64,000 nt of DNA from Posidonia oceanica. Lineage: Eukaryota > Streptophyta > Magnoliopsida > Alismatales > Posidoniaceae. The notes under the pieces are model-generated. The model did no database searches and was not told the origin of the DNA. It worked only from the letters and a program-made list of their open reading frames with translations. The stretch lies in contig JAZBRS010000039.1 of assembly GCA_037176725.1 (NCBI GenBank), forward strand, positions 22,232,001 to 22,296,000. The letters run 5' to 3'. The position numbers and the translations under genes were made by a program. This document shows, piece after piece, positions 12,562 to 24,713 of the stretch (its first letter is position 1; each line of letters starts with the position of its first letter).

Positions 12562-13975
12562 TCATTCAATCTTGTCCGTGTCATTGCAACACCCCCTCTC
12601 CTCTAGAACATTTTTGTTATTTTGTGGCCTACCTCTACCACGTGGTCTGTCCACTGAAGAGGGACATGGAACTTCTGTAGACTTGATTTGTCCCTCCCTA
12701 CTAATAGAATATTCTGCACCATGGCCATATCCATCATGCACCCCACCACTGTCCATCCTCTCTAACACACCTACATGCAATGTATCATTAGTAACATTAG
12801 TAACAGCCCCCAACCCATCTATATCAAGCACAGGAGCATCCTCCTCAGCAAACACACGACCACTGTCCATTCTCTCTAACACTCCTTCATGCAACGTATC
12901 ATTGGTAACAGCCTCCAACCCATCTATATCAAGCACAGGAGCATCATCTTCAGCAAACACACGACAAAGCATATCACGAACCTCCAGATCTTCATCCCAC
13001 GTGAAGTTTTCCTTTTCAGGGGAAACAAGATTATCACGAAGCCTCCTAAAAACCTGAGAAACCAGCACATCTTCCCTCTCTTGGATTGATAATACCTCTG
13101 GCAATGTGAAAATCTTTCCTGTAGGTTTCCACACCTTCCTTGGAGCAAACCCCCTGGAGCCTACAACCCTGTCTATTACCCACTACATGTCATCTCCTCC
13201 CAGCGCCTTCAACCTCTGGCTTTTGAGTAACCTTGTGGTTATCAAGATTCCTCCAACAATCTGATCTAACATGCCCCCTTTTGCTGTACTCCACACAATA
13301 AGAAGGTCTATTTTCCATAACCACCGGCTGATAGTCCCCCTTAGTCTCCGTGCCAACATAAATTCTAGTGGGATAATCTCTGGTTAAGTTGAGTTCAACA
13401 CAAAACCAAGCACATACAGCCATGGTCTTTGATGATGTAGCATTCGCCACCATTAGCAAGGGACCAAAGGCTCTAGCAATAGACTTTATAAACCCTGGTT
13501 TAAAGTAGCATTGAGAAAGAGTAGGTAGAGAAATCCACACAGGTGCAACGTCACTCTCCATCCCCAGCTGGAACCATGGAGACCATCTGAAAACCTTGAT
13601 CACCTGACCCTTCATCATCCATCTCTCTCTAGTATACACCTTCATAAAATCAGCCTCAGAATTGAAGTTAACAAGAACATGCTGGCGATCAATAATCGAA
13701 ATATTCGCCCCACCATGAACACCCCAGTTTGAAAGACCACATTGGATCTCTGAGCTTGGAAGGTGTTGAGCAAAAAACTTGAAAATAAGAGCCGACTTGT
13801 ATGGAGCAGAAATCCTAGCAATCTCAACATTTGAAAGAATAATCGCAGGACAACCGTTCTTCACTGAGAGTTCTCGAAATGGAATGTCATCTTCCATCGG
13901 CCGACTACCCACCACAGCAGCAAACAACCGGCCAACATCCTGACTGCATCCCGGTTGTCCAACCGAAGATTCCAT
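12562..13975 (-). pseudogene. LINE ORF1: DUF4283 RNA-binding protein with C-terminal tail
   Basis: ORF1 proteins of plant L1 elements bind the element RNA. The first piece (stop at 13190; I prefer the Met at 13975, MESSVGQPG, over 14011) carries the DUF4283 fold, including VLVNFNSEADFMKVY and the WSPWFQLG segment, then a zinc knuckle YCVEYSKRGHVRSDC. Its second Cys is replaced by Tyr. A frameshift between about 13135 and 13195 moves the reading frame into a second piece (12562-13134). That piece holds a 35-residue sequence occurring twice (RVFAE.DAPVLDIDGL...ERMDSG) and ends with a basic RPRGRGRP stretch resembling an AT-hook. ORF2 starts about 90 bp downstream. Confidence 0.85.
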
Positions 13976-14011
13976 GGAGGCCTTATCGAGATTGAATACC
14001 ATGCAACACAT

Positions 14012-14870
14012 CTCTCTATTTCCTCCATCTCTTACACATGTTTATTTGGATTCAGTTTGCCTCCTCCTTCTAGGTTTTCTTGATTTAGTCTGCCTCCTCC
14101 TTCACACGATCGACTTCACCTTACATGTCGTTGTGCCTCCGCCTCCTCCTTCCTATGTCTAGCTCCACCTCCTCCACCTACGTATGGCTTCACCTCCCCC
14201 ACCTAAATCCTCTGAGCTCCACATCCACCTCCTGTGTCAGCTACTCAATTGGCTTTGGCTTTGGCTCCCCCTCCGCTTGCATAGCCGTTGCACCTCCACT
14301 TCCTCCCTCTTATGTCTAGCTCCACCTCCCTTGCCTACGTCCTTTTGGCTCTGCTCCCCCTCTGCCTGTGGTTGTGCCTCCCCCTCCCCCTACGGTCGTG
14401 CCTCCCCCTCCCCCTCTAGCTCTTCACTCCTGCCTTCCCCTTTGGCTCTGGCTCCACCTCCCTCTCCGATTTTGGCTTCCCCTGCTACTGAATCAAAGTA
14501 GTAAGGTTTTGATTTATGATTTTAAATGATATTCTACATGATATTCTATGGAATGTGCCTTCCCCTGCTACTAAATTTGTTTCCTGCCTCCCGCTCCTGA
14601 TTGCTATGGAATGTGCCAAGTCTCCTGATTTGTCATTTATATGTATTGAACTTATTGGTATGGAAGGCCAAGCCATGGCAATAATTGATGGGAAAACAAC
14701 ATCTAACGTTCACAAACCTTCACAAACAAGTAATCAAATGTTTGCCCTTTCTTTTTGGTTGTACCAAAAGTGCAATATGTTCTTGTCAAATATGAAGACT
14801 TGGCACGCACCTATAGTAATGAGTTCTACACTATATATTGGCTCACATGAATGATTATTTGAGTATTCTT
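14012..14870. other. Pyrimidine-rich flank, possible LINE 5' UTR
   Basis: 14030-14480 is a C/T-rich stretch with many 'cctcctcct' and 'ggctctggctcc' runs (purine-rich on the minus strand). 14500-14870 contains an open frame of 112 codons on + without a recognisable domain. I see nothing else; 14870-15070 is plain AT-rich DNA. Confidence 0.4.
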
Positions 14871-15074
14871 GAGGTTTTCAATTAAGAGAAAATGATAAGG
14901 CTATTACACCTTTAGCACCACTAATCTTGTGCTTTTGTGATTCTCGTTTAGCCTTACATAATTGTACAATTTTCTTAACTTCAAATGGAGGGTAGAAGTC
15001 CACCCTAATGCCTAATGATCTAAATTCAGCTTACAAAATCACTATAGTTTTTTACTAGATAGGGACTATTAAGT

Positions 15075-15275
15075 AAGGGGTGTACATGGGTCCGGGTTGA
15101 TCTGAAAACCGAACCAATCCGACCCGTGTGGGCTAGATTGGGTTGGGCTTTTTGTATCATGGGTTGGGTATGGGTCAAAAAATCTTAAACCCGAACTTTC
15201 TGGGTTGGGTATGGGTTCCAAGGACGGGTTACCAGACTCAACCCGAAACCCGAAGGTGTATATATATAATTAATT
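15075..15275. repeat. GGGTT/CCCGA-rich remnant, possibly hAT-derived
   Basis: Phrases such as 'ggtccgggttg', 'gggttgggtatgggt' and 'aacccgaaacccg' recur here. Such sequence is common in non-autonomous hAT elements of plants. No terminal inverted repeats or 8-bp duplication could be fixed by eye, so the class is a guess. Confidence 0.35.
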
Positions 15276-15364
15276 ATTTACATTTATAAGTACATATTAT
15301 ATATATAATTATTTATTTATAAAACCCTAATCTCTTCTCTCTACAACTCCATCTCTTATTCTTT

Positions 15365-16856
15365 TGTAACGACCCGCATCGCTACACCCAAGATTCATTA
15401 GCCTAAATAAATTAAACACAATAAAAATGCTAAATTTAAAGAATAACTAAAGGCTAATAAAGTATCTAACTACCCGGAACTTACAGTGAACGGCTAGGTG
15501 ACTCCTTCTATGTGCACTAGAGATGAAAACCTCTACTCATCCACACCTGCAACTAAAAAACTAGGAAAAACACACGTGAGTGACCGAAAAGTCACCCAAC
15601 GCACACCCTACAAAAAACCGTGCAAAAACCCAGAAATAAAATCTCAATACGAATCGAACCAGATAAAAGCACATTTTCCGAAACCATTATATTATCCTTT
15701 GAAAACAACAATGTCGCCAAAACCGCAATCACCAAAACAAGGCCCCACTGACCCAAACCTGCAGAAAACTATAATGCCACATAGATGGGAAAACTCAAGT
15801 GCCACACAGGCGAAACTTCGAGCTACACAGGCACAAAACCACACTAAGTCGTGTTGCTTGGCACCAAGCAAACAACTCTGGCCACAAGCAGCCACCGAAG
15901 TGCACTACACTGCCATGGACAAACCACTTTGCGAGGAGCAAGTCCGTCACGGTGTCCCTCCACCTGAAGGACCCTCCACAAAGCTATCCACACATGAAAG
16001 CCGTTCTCTCTCACCAGAAACAAGGCACATGCACTACCCATACTGGCCAAAACCCACAATGTACGCCCTATCGATGTCCTCACCACGGTGCCTAGAGCAA
16101 CCGGAGTGTCATACCTCCAGGTCTAGATAGCACTCTGAGTCTCGGCACCCAGAGCAACCAGAGTGTCATACCACCAGGTGCGGATGGTGCCTCGACCCGT
16201 GGTCCTCAGCCTCGGCCTTGTGGACAACAATCCAGGAGTATCATACCTCCGGGATCCAATTAACGCTTGCTTGCAGCCTCTTGGTCTCAGACCTCAACCT
16301 TGGTGATGTGCTCGACCACCCAAGAATGTCGTCACATTCCCTAGTCCCAACAGCACTATCCTTCGGTCTCTTGGTCCACCACCAAAAACCATGGAAAAAA
16401 CTCTTTTCAAAAACCATTTTCACATTTTCCTCAAAAATCACTTTTCAAATCATTTTTATAACACAGAATATCCGCAAGAACCAAAGCACCATTTAGCAAT
16501 ATTTAAATACACCCAAAACCAACCGACAAAACCTACAAACCCAGTAATGGCTCATTGTCATGCCCGGTTCACCCCACTGATTCAGGTGAGCAAATCGTGC
16601 TAGGCACTTTCGCTTGTCGGCTGCGCAAGAGCCCCATTTCCAGAGCTGAAAAGAGAGCAGTAGGCACCCAAAAATTTGCCTAGATTGGGAACATCTGGTG
16701 GTCTCTCCACAGAAAGCCATAAATTCCATAAAATACACGAAAATGAGGACATCTAAGAGATCTACCATTCAAGACAAAAATCAAAGCATTCCAACATCCA
16801 TAGCTCAAGATATAAAAATCCAAAGGAAGAGGGCACAAATGGATGAACAATACTTA
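15365..16856. mobile_element. LTR H1, left part, interrupted by solo LTR H2
   Basis: It starts with TGTAACGACCCGC. Its layout parallels LTR H2: an 'aacacacgtgagtgac...aagtcaccc' block at 15568-15600 matches H2 at 17080-17115. It contains three variants of 'gagt(g/a)tcatacctcc' between 16100 and 16260. The sequence resumes at 19080 after the H2 insertion. The right end of H1 is not resolved, and the retrotransposon family is unknown. Confidence 0.6.
16852..16856. repeat. Target-site duplication ACTTA, left
   Basis: Matches 19075-19079 on the far side of LTR H2. Confidence 0.75.
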
Positions 16857-19074
16857 TGTCACGCCCCCATGCGACTAAATAGCATCAACTACCCAAATAA
16901 TATTTAAACAATCATTTAATAAATAAAAATTTAATTACATTTTAGAATAAATTTAAAACATTTATAAAACATTTACAAAACTCTTATAAAACTCCCAAGA
17001 TTCCTAGTGTGTGGCTACGTGTCTCCTAAACATGCACCAGGCTAGACTGTACCTCGACCCTGCACCTGAAAACCAAAACACAAAACACGTATGAGTGACA
17101 TCTAAGTCACCCAGTACGTGCCACCCAAAACCACAGCAAATGGAAGCAGAAATATCATCTAAGGCATTTAAAACCAAACTATCACAAACCACGAAATATG
17201 GCATTATAATTTTATCCTAAGGCATGAAGAAACCAAAACCATCATAAACCACGGTAATCCATGCTATTTAAAAGCATAACATTCATTTTATGAAAACCAC
17301 ATGCTTTTATAAAGCTATCCACATTTTCTATAAACATATGCATTCTCAAATCCATTACAAATCCATCTCAAATCCACACTCACACATACATCGATTCCAA
17401 ATCAAATCAAACACCTTGGCCACGGGTGAACGACACCAGCCACAAGCAGTTGCTGATGACACATGCATCTCTCAACTACAATGCCACGGAAGACTACCCT
17501 GTGTGAGAGAACAATCTGCTCTGGGAACTCAGCCCTCAATTTATATCATGATCCTTTCCATGATCAACATCATAATCAACACGGGGTTACGTACTATGGC
17601 GCCCCTTGGTGCCCGCGCGTCTGGGGACTCTAACCCCAGCCCCAGCCAGTAACAGCATAGAGAGTAATCTGTCTGTTTCAATGGGTCTTGCTGTACTGCT
17701 AACCTCACCCTAGGCTATCTGACTCTCGAACCATCGGGCGTATTCAAACACCCCTCTCTACCAATCAGAAGCTTTGATTTATTGGTCCTTCCAAAACCAC
17801 AGAAACCATTTCCAAACTCTTTTCACAAACATGCATTTCTTTTCCAAAATCTTTTGGAAATCTTTTCAAAATCATTTCTCATAATCCACAAACCATACAT
17901 TTCATCAAAACATCCATAAGAGCATCTCAAAACATGATAAATCCAAATACAATGAAAACCCAAATCTTTCTTCTTTAGATACTATTTTACCCTTGATTCG
18001 GAAGACCGAAATCCACCAGTCGACCAAAATCTGGGTCCAAGTTCAGATTTCAAACCTAAAATAGCATAGCGAAATTTCCTCCGGTCGACCGAATTTCCCT
18101 GATTCGGAAGACCAAAATCTACCGGTCGACCGTTTTGTGCCCTGGGTCCAAAATTGGCAACCGAACGGTAGACCAAAATGGAACTGGTATACCGATTTCC
18201 TACAAGAATCGGCATACCGTTCAAACACGGTGTACCGTTTTGGGCGATCTCTGAAAATAAAAATAGTGCCCAAACCAAATCGCCCAAACATGGAACCTCA
18301 ATCGATTCCACCACAAAAATCCACAAATCACGAGTAAATACTAGAATCAAAGCCATGCTCGTGCTCTACACTTGAGCACAAAAACCAAACCATTCCATGC
18401 ATTCTACATCGAGATATAACATCACAAAGCTCAGAGGTTCAAATAAAACCCATACCAATCATTTTTGATTTCCAAGCAAAAGCCCATCAAAATCCACATA
18501 AAATCCAACAATAATCATGGCATAGCAAGATCTCATACATTCAAAGCATTTAGTCATGATTTCAAGAAAGAAAACGAGGGGGAGGACACACACCAACTCC
18601 GGTGAGGTCTTCTCCTCCAACTCCGATCACCGGCGAGCAAACTCCTCTCCTCCGGCCGACGAGCACCACCTCCTCTCTCTGGCTTGCCTCCGCTCCTCCT
18701 ACAAGCGCCGACCTCTCCTCCTCTTCCTCCTCCGACCGCCGGTGATCCTCAAGATGGCAGCAGTCGACAGTGGCGGTGGAAGAAATGAGAAAGGAAAGAA
18801 AAGAAAGAATGGGAAAAAGGAAAGGGAAGAGGGCACGTGTGGAGAGGAAAATGGGAAAATTGCATTTCCCTCCCTCTCTCTCCACAAAACTCACATAAGC
18901 CCCCACCTTCCCTGCATACAAGCCCCTACTTTCATTCGGCCAAACCACACAACTCCGAGGAGCCAAAAACAAAACTAGTAGAGACACACAAACACCAACA
19001 CACTACAAACAACAGGGAATGATTTTTCAAAAATAACTAACTCAAATTATATCATGGAAAATCAGGATATTACA
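16857..19074. mobile_element. Solo LTR H2 with 5-bp target-site duplication
   Basis: Sequence runs from TGTCACGCCCC to GGATATTACA (TG...CA, 2218 bp). ACTTA is found directly before (16852-16856) and directly after (19075-19079), as expected for an LTR insertion. No internal region follows, so the element was reduced to a solo LTR by recombination between its LTRs. A 140-codon ORF at 18556-18978 lies in its CT-rich part and looks fortuitous. Confidence 0.8.
18000..18245. repeat. Palindromic-word cluster inside LTR H2
   Basis: Short self-complementary words recur in similar frames: 'ccagtcgacc', 'ccggtcgaccg' (twice), 'ggtagacc', 'ggtataccg', 'ggcataccg' and 'ggtgtaccg', each followed by 'aaat' or 'tttt' and often by 'gattcggaagacc' or 'tgggtcc'. 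Confidence 0.65.
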
Positions 19075-19079
19075 ACTTA
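19075..19079. repeat. Target-site duplication ACTTA, right
   Basis: Matches 16852-16856. Confidence 0.75.
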
Positions 19080-19560
19080 TGCATCGAAAAACCACTGTAA
19101 AATTCACCATAAATTCCCTAAAATCATGGAATCTCTACTAGGCATTAAAATCATGCGAAACAACATATCTACATCATTTCTAAGTAAAATTGAAGAAGAA
19201 ATGGTGGAGTGTGCACCTCTTGGATGCTTATAGAGGCTTCTCCACTCGCCGGCCGACCAACTTCCAACCACCGACGATCACCACCACTTCGGAGCTCCAC
19301 ATGGCCTCTCCACGAGCTCATGACACCCTCTAGAAGATGGCAGAGCTCACAACCACTCGGAGCACACTACACCCAACACACAACAAGGAAAAATTCAAAA
19401 CCAAACAGAGAGGAGGACGAACCAGTAGATATCACATTTTCTCATTTCTGAGTGTCAATTAAGGATAGGAAACTTTGAGGCACTCTAAATCACATAACTA
19501 AGGATATTTGACATATTTTCCAGATTTTTCATAATCTATTTAAAAACATTACTGTTTTTT
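19080..19560. mobile_element. LTR H1, probable right part
   Basis: CT-rich, 'cgccggccgac...caccaccact' sequence at 19210-19330 resembles 18590-18700 of LTR H2, which supports H1 continuing here. No CA end could be placed. Confidence 0.45.
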
Positions 19561-19564
19561 TCTT

Positions 19565-19815
19565 GATTCAAGGTCGTTAGCAGTAGCAAAGTTAACACAC
19601 TCATACTAGTGGAAAATTTGAGTACTTTGAACATTTTTCTTGATGTGAGATTGTTAGTTGTCGTAGAGCTAACACTCTCATTCAACTCAAACTAGTGGCA
19701 AGTTTGAGTACTTTAAGCATTATTTAATGCAATTTATTAGCTGTGGCAGGGTTAATATTCTCGTTGAACTCAAATTGTGGCAGATTTGAGTATGTTAATG
19801 TTAAAGAACATATTT
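19565..19815. repeat. Three imperfect tandem copies, about 85 bp each
   Basis: Each copy contains 'gttag' plus 'gttaacac...ctc' and then 'ctcaaactagtggcaagtttgagtac' in variant form. The right neighbour (19820-20120) is AT-rich with a short 'gaggcgatagagctcgtc...gcgacgag' patch; I see no gene there. Confidence 0.7.
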
Positions 19816-20129
19816 TTATAATTTTATGGAATTTCTGAAGTTGTTTTGGACTTTTAACACATCTCTTTGGATTAATATAAAAGACAAAGGAAAAATGACA
19901 AAAACCTGCTCATTGCCTATATGAGAGGCGATAGAGCTCGTCACCACTATTATTAGCGACGAGTCTCGTCTCCAACCGTAGAGGCGACGTGTATCCTAGA
20001 GTCCTCTCACGTGATATTTTATCATCCTTAGCTTTAATATAATATACGAGATTTTAATAAAGTATTTTAATAATTTTTTACATAATTATTAATATTTCTA
20101 CAATTTTCCTAGCACTTAAATATATGGTG

Positions 20130-20850
20130 TAGATACCTCGATTTTGTAATCCTTCGTCGGCGGTTCTTCTCCTAAGAATGTGCTCGGTCGTGGCGGCCCC
20201 CACCTATTCACTAAACCCAAACCCAAGCCTTGTCCAAAACCAAGCCCAAACCTAAGTCTTGTCCAAACCCAAACCAAAGTCCAACCAAAAAAACCCCAAA
20301 CTACCCAAAATCCACTCTGGATCGTTGGACGCTATCTCAGGCAACGTCTTACGTAAGACGCTGGAGTTGGCAGCATCTTACGCAGCTAGTTTGATAGCAG
20401 CGTTGGACGCTGTATCAGGCTGCGTCTTATGTAAGATGTAGCTCAGCATAGCGTCCTACACACCAGGACAGATAGAGCTCGAATTTTGGCTCCCAAGTGA
20501 TCTAGGAGTGCAAATACCACCTTGCCCCTCATCTAGAACCTTATCTCGGTCATGTCCCACGTCCATTCGTTTCCACTTCCACTGTTACAACCCATGCAAG
20601 CCATACAAAAGCTTTGCTTCCCATTCCATTTGAACGGTCGGCAAACACAATCCTTGTGGAGAGCTTTCTGAATTCCTCAGCCAAAAGCCACCCAAACACA
20701 CTCCATTTCGACCAACCCAGAGCTAGCCCCGGCCTTCCTGAAGCCTTGCCAAATCAGCCTAGCCACCACAGCTGCCGTCCGAGCCATTGCAAACAGGAGG
20801 AACATCGCCAGCGTCGTGGAAGCAACACCAAACATCAAAATAGGTAAGTA
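20130..20850 (+). other. Possible LTR or leader of an unclassified retrotransposon
   Basis: 'aagcc(t)tgtccaaa' repeats (20225-20280) are followed by a C-rich stretch and 'ataggtaagtatcc' at 20838, which looks like a splice-donor-like leader as in some chromovirus elements. No PBS or coding frame was found, so this is only a suggestion. Confidence 0.25.
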
Positions 20851-22050
20851 TCCTTCCTTCTTAGCTTAGAATCTTAAGTTTAAATGGTGAATACTTGTTC
20901 CAATGCATGCTATCTGAGTTTTGCTCATGTTATACATCAGTTGGATGTTATTTTCTTTTTCTGGTGATGGGTTCACCAGCCATGTGAGGCCGTTGGCCAT
21001 AGAGTATGGTCGAGAACCCAATCACCCCACTGTTTGCATTTAAGCTTTGCATGACCTCCCTCAAACCTCCACGATGAACCACAATTGAGCTCCATGGGCT
21101 CTCAAGCCTTCTAATCGCCGGAGAACCCATCGGATTCCGGCGAAAGGCAAGTGGAGGTGGGGAGATCGATTTACATATCATTTTTTTTATGATAAATGCA
21201 TGGTTATGATTGTGGATGCATGTTCTTGCTTAATGGATGATTTATGCTTTGATTCGAGTTGATTTGCATGCATAATCCTCTAAGCATCTTTGTCAATGCG
21301 TAAGACACTGAGCCTGGTGCGTCTTACGTAAGACACAGCCAGAGCTAGCCTCCTACACCACTATTGTGTTTTTGCATGTTTTCTCCAACAGAAACATTTT
21401 GAATGTCTACAGATACATGATTCATGATGCATTCGAAGGTTTCTCAATATATTCACGTCATGTTTCACTTCATAGAGCATTTGATAAAAAAGCATGTTTT
21501 ATTTCCTGCACTTAAATAAAAAAACAGTTTTCAGGTGTAGGACGCATGAACATCCAGCGTCTTATGTAAGACACTGACATTCATAATGTCTTATACCTCT
21601 GTCAAGTTTTCCTCTGTTTTTCCTTACCAAAAGGATTTTTATTGATTCTCTGGGGATTTGATATATGTTGCATACAAATGCTTTAATCTTATTCATATCC
21701 TATTTTGGTCTTATACCGGTTTCCTTGAGATTCATTGGCCTCATCTCAAAAATCTGCATCTCTGGGTGTAAGATGCAGAACCTTATGCATCTTATGTAAG
21801 GCGTAGGGATGTTAGCATCTTACACCCCTAGATGGCCATTTTAATATAATGACTTTTAAAATATTTTCAATCGACAAGCAAATCAATTCTAGAATGCATA
21901 TCCTATTTTAAACCCATTTCGATGGTGTTATGTCTTCTATGAACAATGACTTTTACCAATTCTCTGCTCATTTTTCTACTCTGTGAAGCTTCAATTATTT
22001 TTTGTGTTGGACGTAGGATCCTGTGTGTCTTACATAAGATGCTGGGCATC
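20335..22050. repeat. Dispersed palindromic modules (cgtcttacgtaagacgc type)
   Basis: Variants of CGTCTTACGTAAGACGC occur near 20345, 20425, 21325, 21560, 21800 and 22030. They are usually bracketed by 'gt(g)ta(g)gacgc' and 'cttacacc' or 'cctacacc'. The last four are spaced by about 225-240 bp. The sequence between them is not conserved. The Athila-like LTR cuts in at 22056. Confidence 0.75.
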
Positions 22051-22055
22051 ATAGT

Positions 22056-23365
22056 TGATGTGAATTTTAAATAACCGCAAGTGCACAACATACTATGTAG
22101 TACGTATGCAAGTACAAGTCGATCCCATAGAGAATCGAGACTTTCAAATCTTTGATTGTGAAAAGCGAATTAGAAAATTAAAAGAGATGATGATGGATTC
22201 TATCTAAAGTTAATTACGAAGAAGGAATCACAAAGAGAATATCAATAGTAAAAAGCACATCTAGAGTTTCTATCCATTAGATCATAGTGGGTCATGCAAA
22301 TATCTAGTTCATCTCGTCTTTTACAACAAGTTCTAACTATCAAGGAATATTATTACACAAGAATAATGCATGAAGATGAAACAACTACTATGCAATATCA
22401 AGATCTAACATGTCAATAACGAGAATAAACCATAAAGAAGCATTATTCTATGTTGATCTATCAAGATGCATGTTTGCATAATATACCAAGATAATGAGAT
22501 ATATGAAACGCTTCTTATTTCTAAACAACAATCATTAAGTATAGACCATGAGAATACGTGATTAACAATGATCTATCAAAATATAATTGCAAAAGTAGAT
22601 AATAAGAAAGAGACAATGATCATGAAGCATAGAAGACGATACGAGACTAAATATTGCAATCATGTCCTAGATCTAACTTCAAGAACCCTAGATGTAAAGA
22701 GTGGTTTAGCCTAACATGGAAATGGAAAGAAACATGCTTGAAATTAAAGGAACATTAAGAGACAACATGATTAAAATAAAATGAGAATTTTTATTAATTA
22801 AAACTTGGAAGCTACACCAATTGAGAGTCCTACATGCATGCAAGAGAGGAAGAAGGCTTCAGAGATGAAGTATACAAAGTAGAAGCTCCACCCTCCCCCC
22901 AACTCATTGGGTCTATTTATAGAATTACAAGGTTAATCCCTGTTCAGAAACAAATCCGATCCAAATCACAAATACTTAATTCAAATACATAAAAGATACG
23001 TCGTTATCTTGATCCATGTGGAAGAATCAATTAAAAATATCAAATTCGGGCGCCTTGAAGGCTCCCAAACTGCCAAATGGTGCTTGGGAGGCGCCCCTAT
23101 CCTCCTGATTATGCTAATTCGAAATCTCTGATTCTTTGGAATTTTATTTAGTATCTGTTAAAAACATGATTTTCGGGATTTGTCTTTTCTTTGCATGCCT
23201 CCACGGATTTGTGTCCAAATTTGCTTATTTTCTCTTTTATTTTCATTACTTCACCTAATTACCTGGTTCCTGCACAAATTGCATAAAACACCAATGACAC
23301 GTATTATTTATATACAAAATAGATAAATATGGGATATGAAATATGTAACAATAATGTGCTCATCA
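22056..23365 (-). repeat. Athila-like 3' LTR (left)
   Basis: It runs from 'tgatgtgaattttaaata' to '...gtgctcatca'. It pairs with 28470-29748; the first 85 bp differ at about 8 positions, and near 23050-23100 this copy has extra 'gcgcc'-type sequence. Both LTRs lie in AT-rich DNA without ORFs. Confidence 0.9.
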
Positions 23366-23380
23366 AATACCCCCATACCT
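23366..23380 (-). other. Polypurine tract
   Basis: The minus strand reads GGTATGGGGGTATT directly before the LTR start TGATGAGCAC, the position where plus-strand synthesis is primed. Confidence 0.75.
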
Positions 23381-24713
23381 ATCTTTTGCTAGTCTTTAGA
23401 AACTAAAACTAAGCTAATCTTTAGGAAAACAGCAAAATCCTAACTCACTTTTGCAGGAATTGTGATTACACTTAGCACGTGCAACAAGTCTTTAAACACC
23501 TAGGTTGCCCTAGTGGACGAGTGGTGTCTCGTGAAGGTTTGCAGTGGATCTACCCACTAAATCCCAGAAGAAAGGGGGAAAATGGAAAAAAAAAATAAAA
23601 TTATTTACACTATCACTATCCACATCCTTTTAACAAGTTAGAAAGTTTCTAAAATACCTTGAGTTTTTACTCTCCAGCTCTAGCTCAAGTCAAGATATCT
23701 CTCTCCTCATGTCATGGAGACTCCTTCCTATTTTTCACACCATCATTCTTTAAATTTGACTCACATGTACCTAGTGTTTGTGAAAATAGTCCTTAACAAT
23801 GATTTTCAAGTCCCACATGAGCACCTTTACATTTTATTTAAAACAATTCAGAGAACTTTATTCTTGCTTTCTTAGGCTTTTTCTTGGCTACCTATTTATC
23901 GAGCTTTAGGTTAGCAATTCCCAAACCAGACGGCTTTAGGACACCAAGTGTTGAGACACCCCTAAGGACTTAATTACTCAAGTAACCAAAGCCACAAAGA
24001 CAAGACCTTTTTTTTTTTTCATGCTTTTGTCCTTCAATCACCTTTTACGTGAATATCCAATGCTTCATGAGGCACGGTTACCCAGTTACTTAGTGATTGT
24101 TAGACTTTTAGCTTTTTTTTTTTTTAATGCTTAGGTGTTTCAGGTCTTCCTTTTTTTTTTCATAGTCAAGGACTAAAGTGTAAGTGCAAGATATGGTACA
24201 CATGTGTTTAAGGATAATCTAGATGATGCTATTTTTTAGATTTTGTCTCCAATCTAGGGTTTGAGAGATTTCATTCTATTGGCTTTGCCTTTGAACTTCA
24301 ACTCAAAGTCACTTATCCACCCCTAGCTAGCTAAATTATTATGGATAATTCCTTTTTTCTTGTATATATTTTTTTTCAATACAGAAAATGAAAAAGACAC
24401 AGAGAAGACTCCTCGCATACCTAAACCATGCATTGTCCTCAATGTATGCAACAATGTGATATGATCAATGAATTGAAATAAAGTTAGAACAATGATACCT
24501 AATCAGGGATGAATTGCCTCTGCTGTTAAAACAGATATATATATATAAATATAAATATATTTACACTATAGACAAAAACTTAGGTCTCATGATTTAGGTG
24601 GAGGCCTAGCCTTCCAAACTTCTTCCCTCTTTTCCAAAAACCATTTCAACTCATCCTCAATTAATTCAGAAATATCCTCCTCTGTGAATGAGGCTATAAA
24701 TGCTCCATATTCC
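23381..24713 (-). other. Athila-like 3' internal region, pol missing
   Basis: AT-rich DNA with several T-runs (24008-24020, 24112-24125, 24150-24160) and an (AT)n patch at 24537-24560. No RT, RNase H or integrase motif is visible in any frame. The end of the protease polyprotein seems to continue in a shifted frame to about 24588 (EEYGAFIASFTEEDISELIE), displaced by a 2-bp loss in an AT run near 24717. Confidence 0.6.

Larger units (their letters stand above)
10450..14011 (-). mobile_element. L1-type LINE, 3'-truncated
   Basis: This is a plant non-LTR retrotransposon on the minus strand with ORF1 (DUF4283 plus zinc knuckle) followed by ORF2 (endonuclease-reverse transcriptase). It stops abruptly at 10450, inside the RT domain, where LTR B begins. 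The remaining 3' part is therefore expected beyond the left edge of the window, on the other side of the Tat insertion. Both ORFs carry disabling mutations. A pyrimidine-rich stretch right of 14011 may be its 5' UTR. Confidence 0.92.

Noticed and set aside
14516..14854. Possible host gene, 112 codons
   Set aside because: No domain recognised, no splice pattern or partner exons seen; AT-rich intergenic setting.
18556..18987. 140-141-codon ORFs on both strands
   Set aside because: They lie in the CT-rich part of solo LTR H2 and mirror each other.
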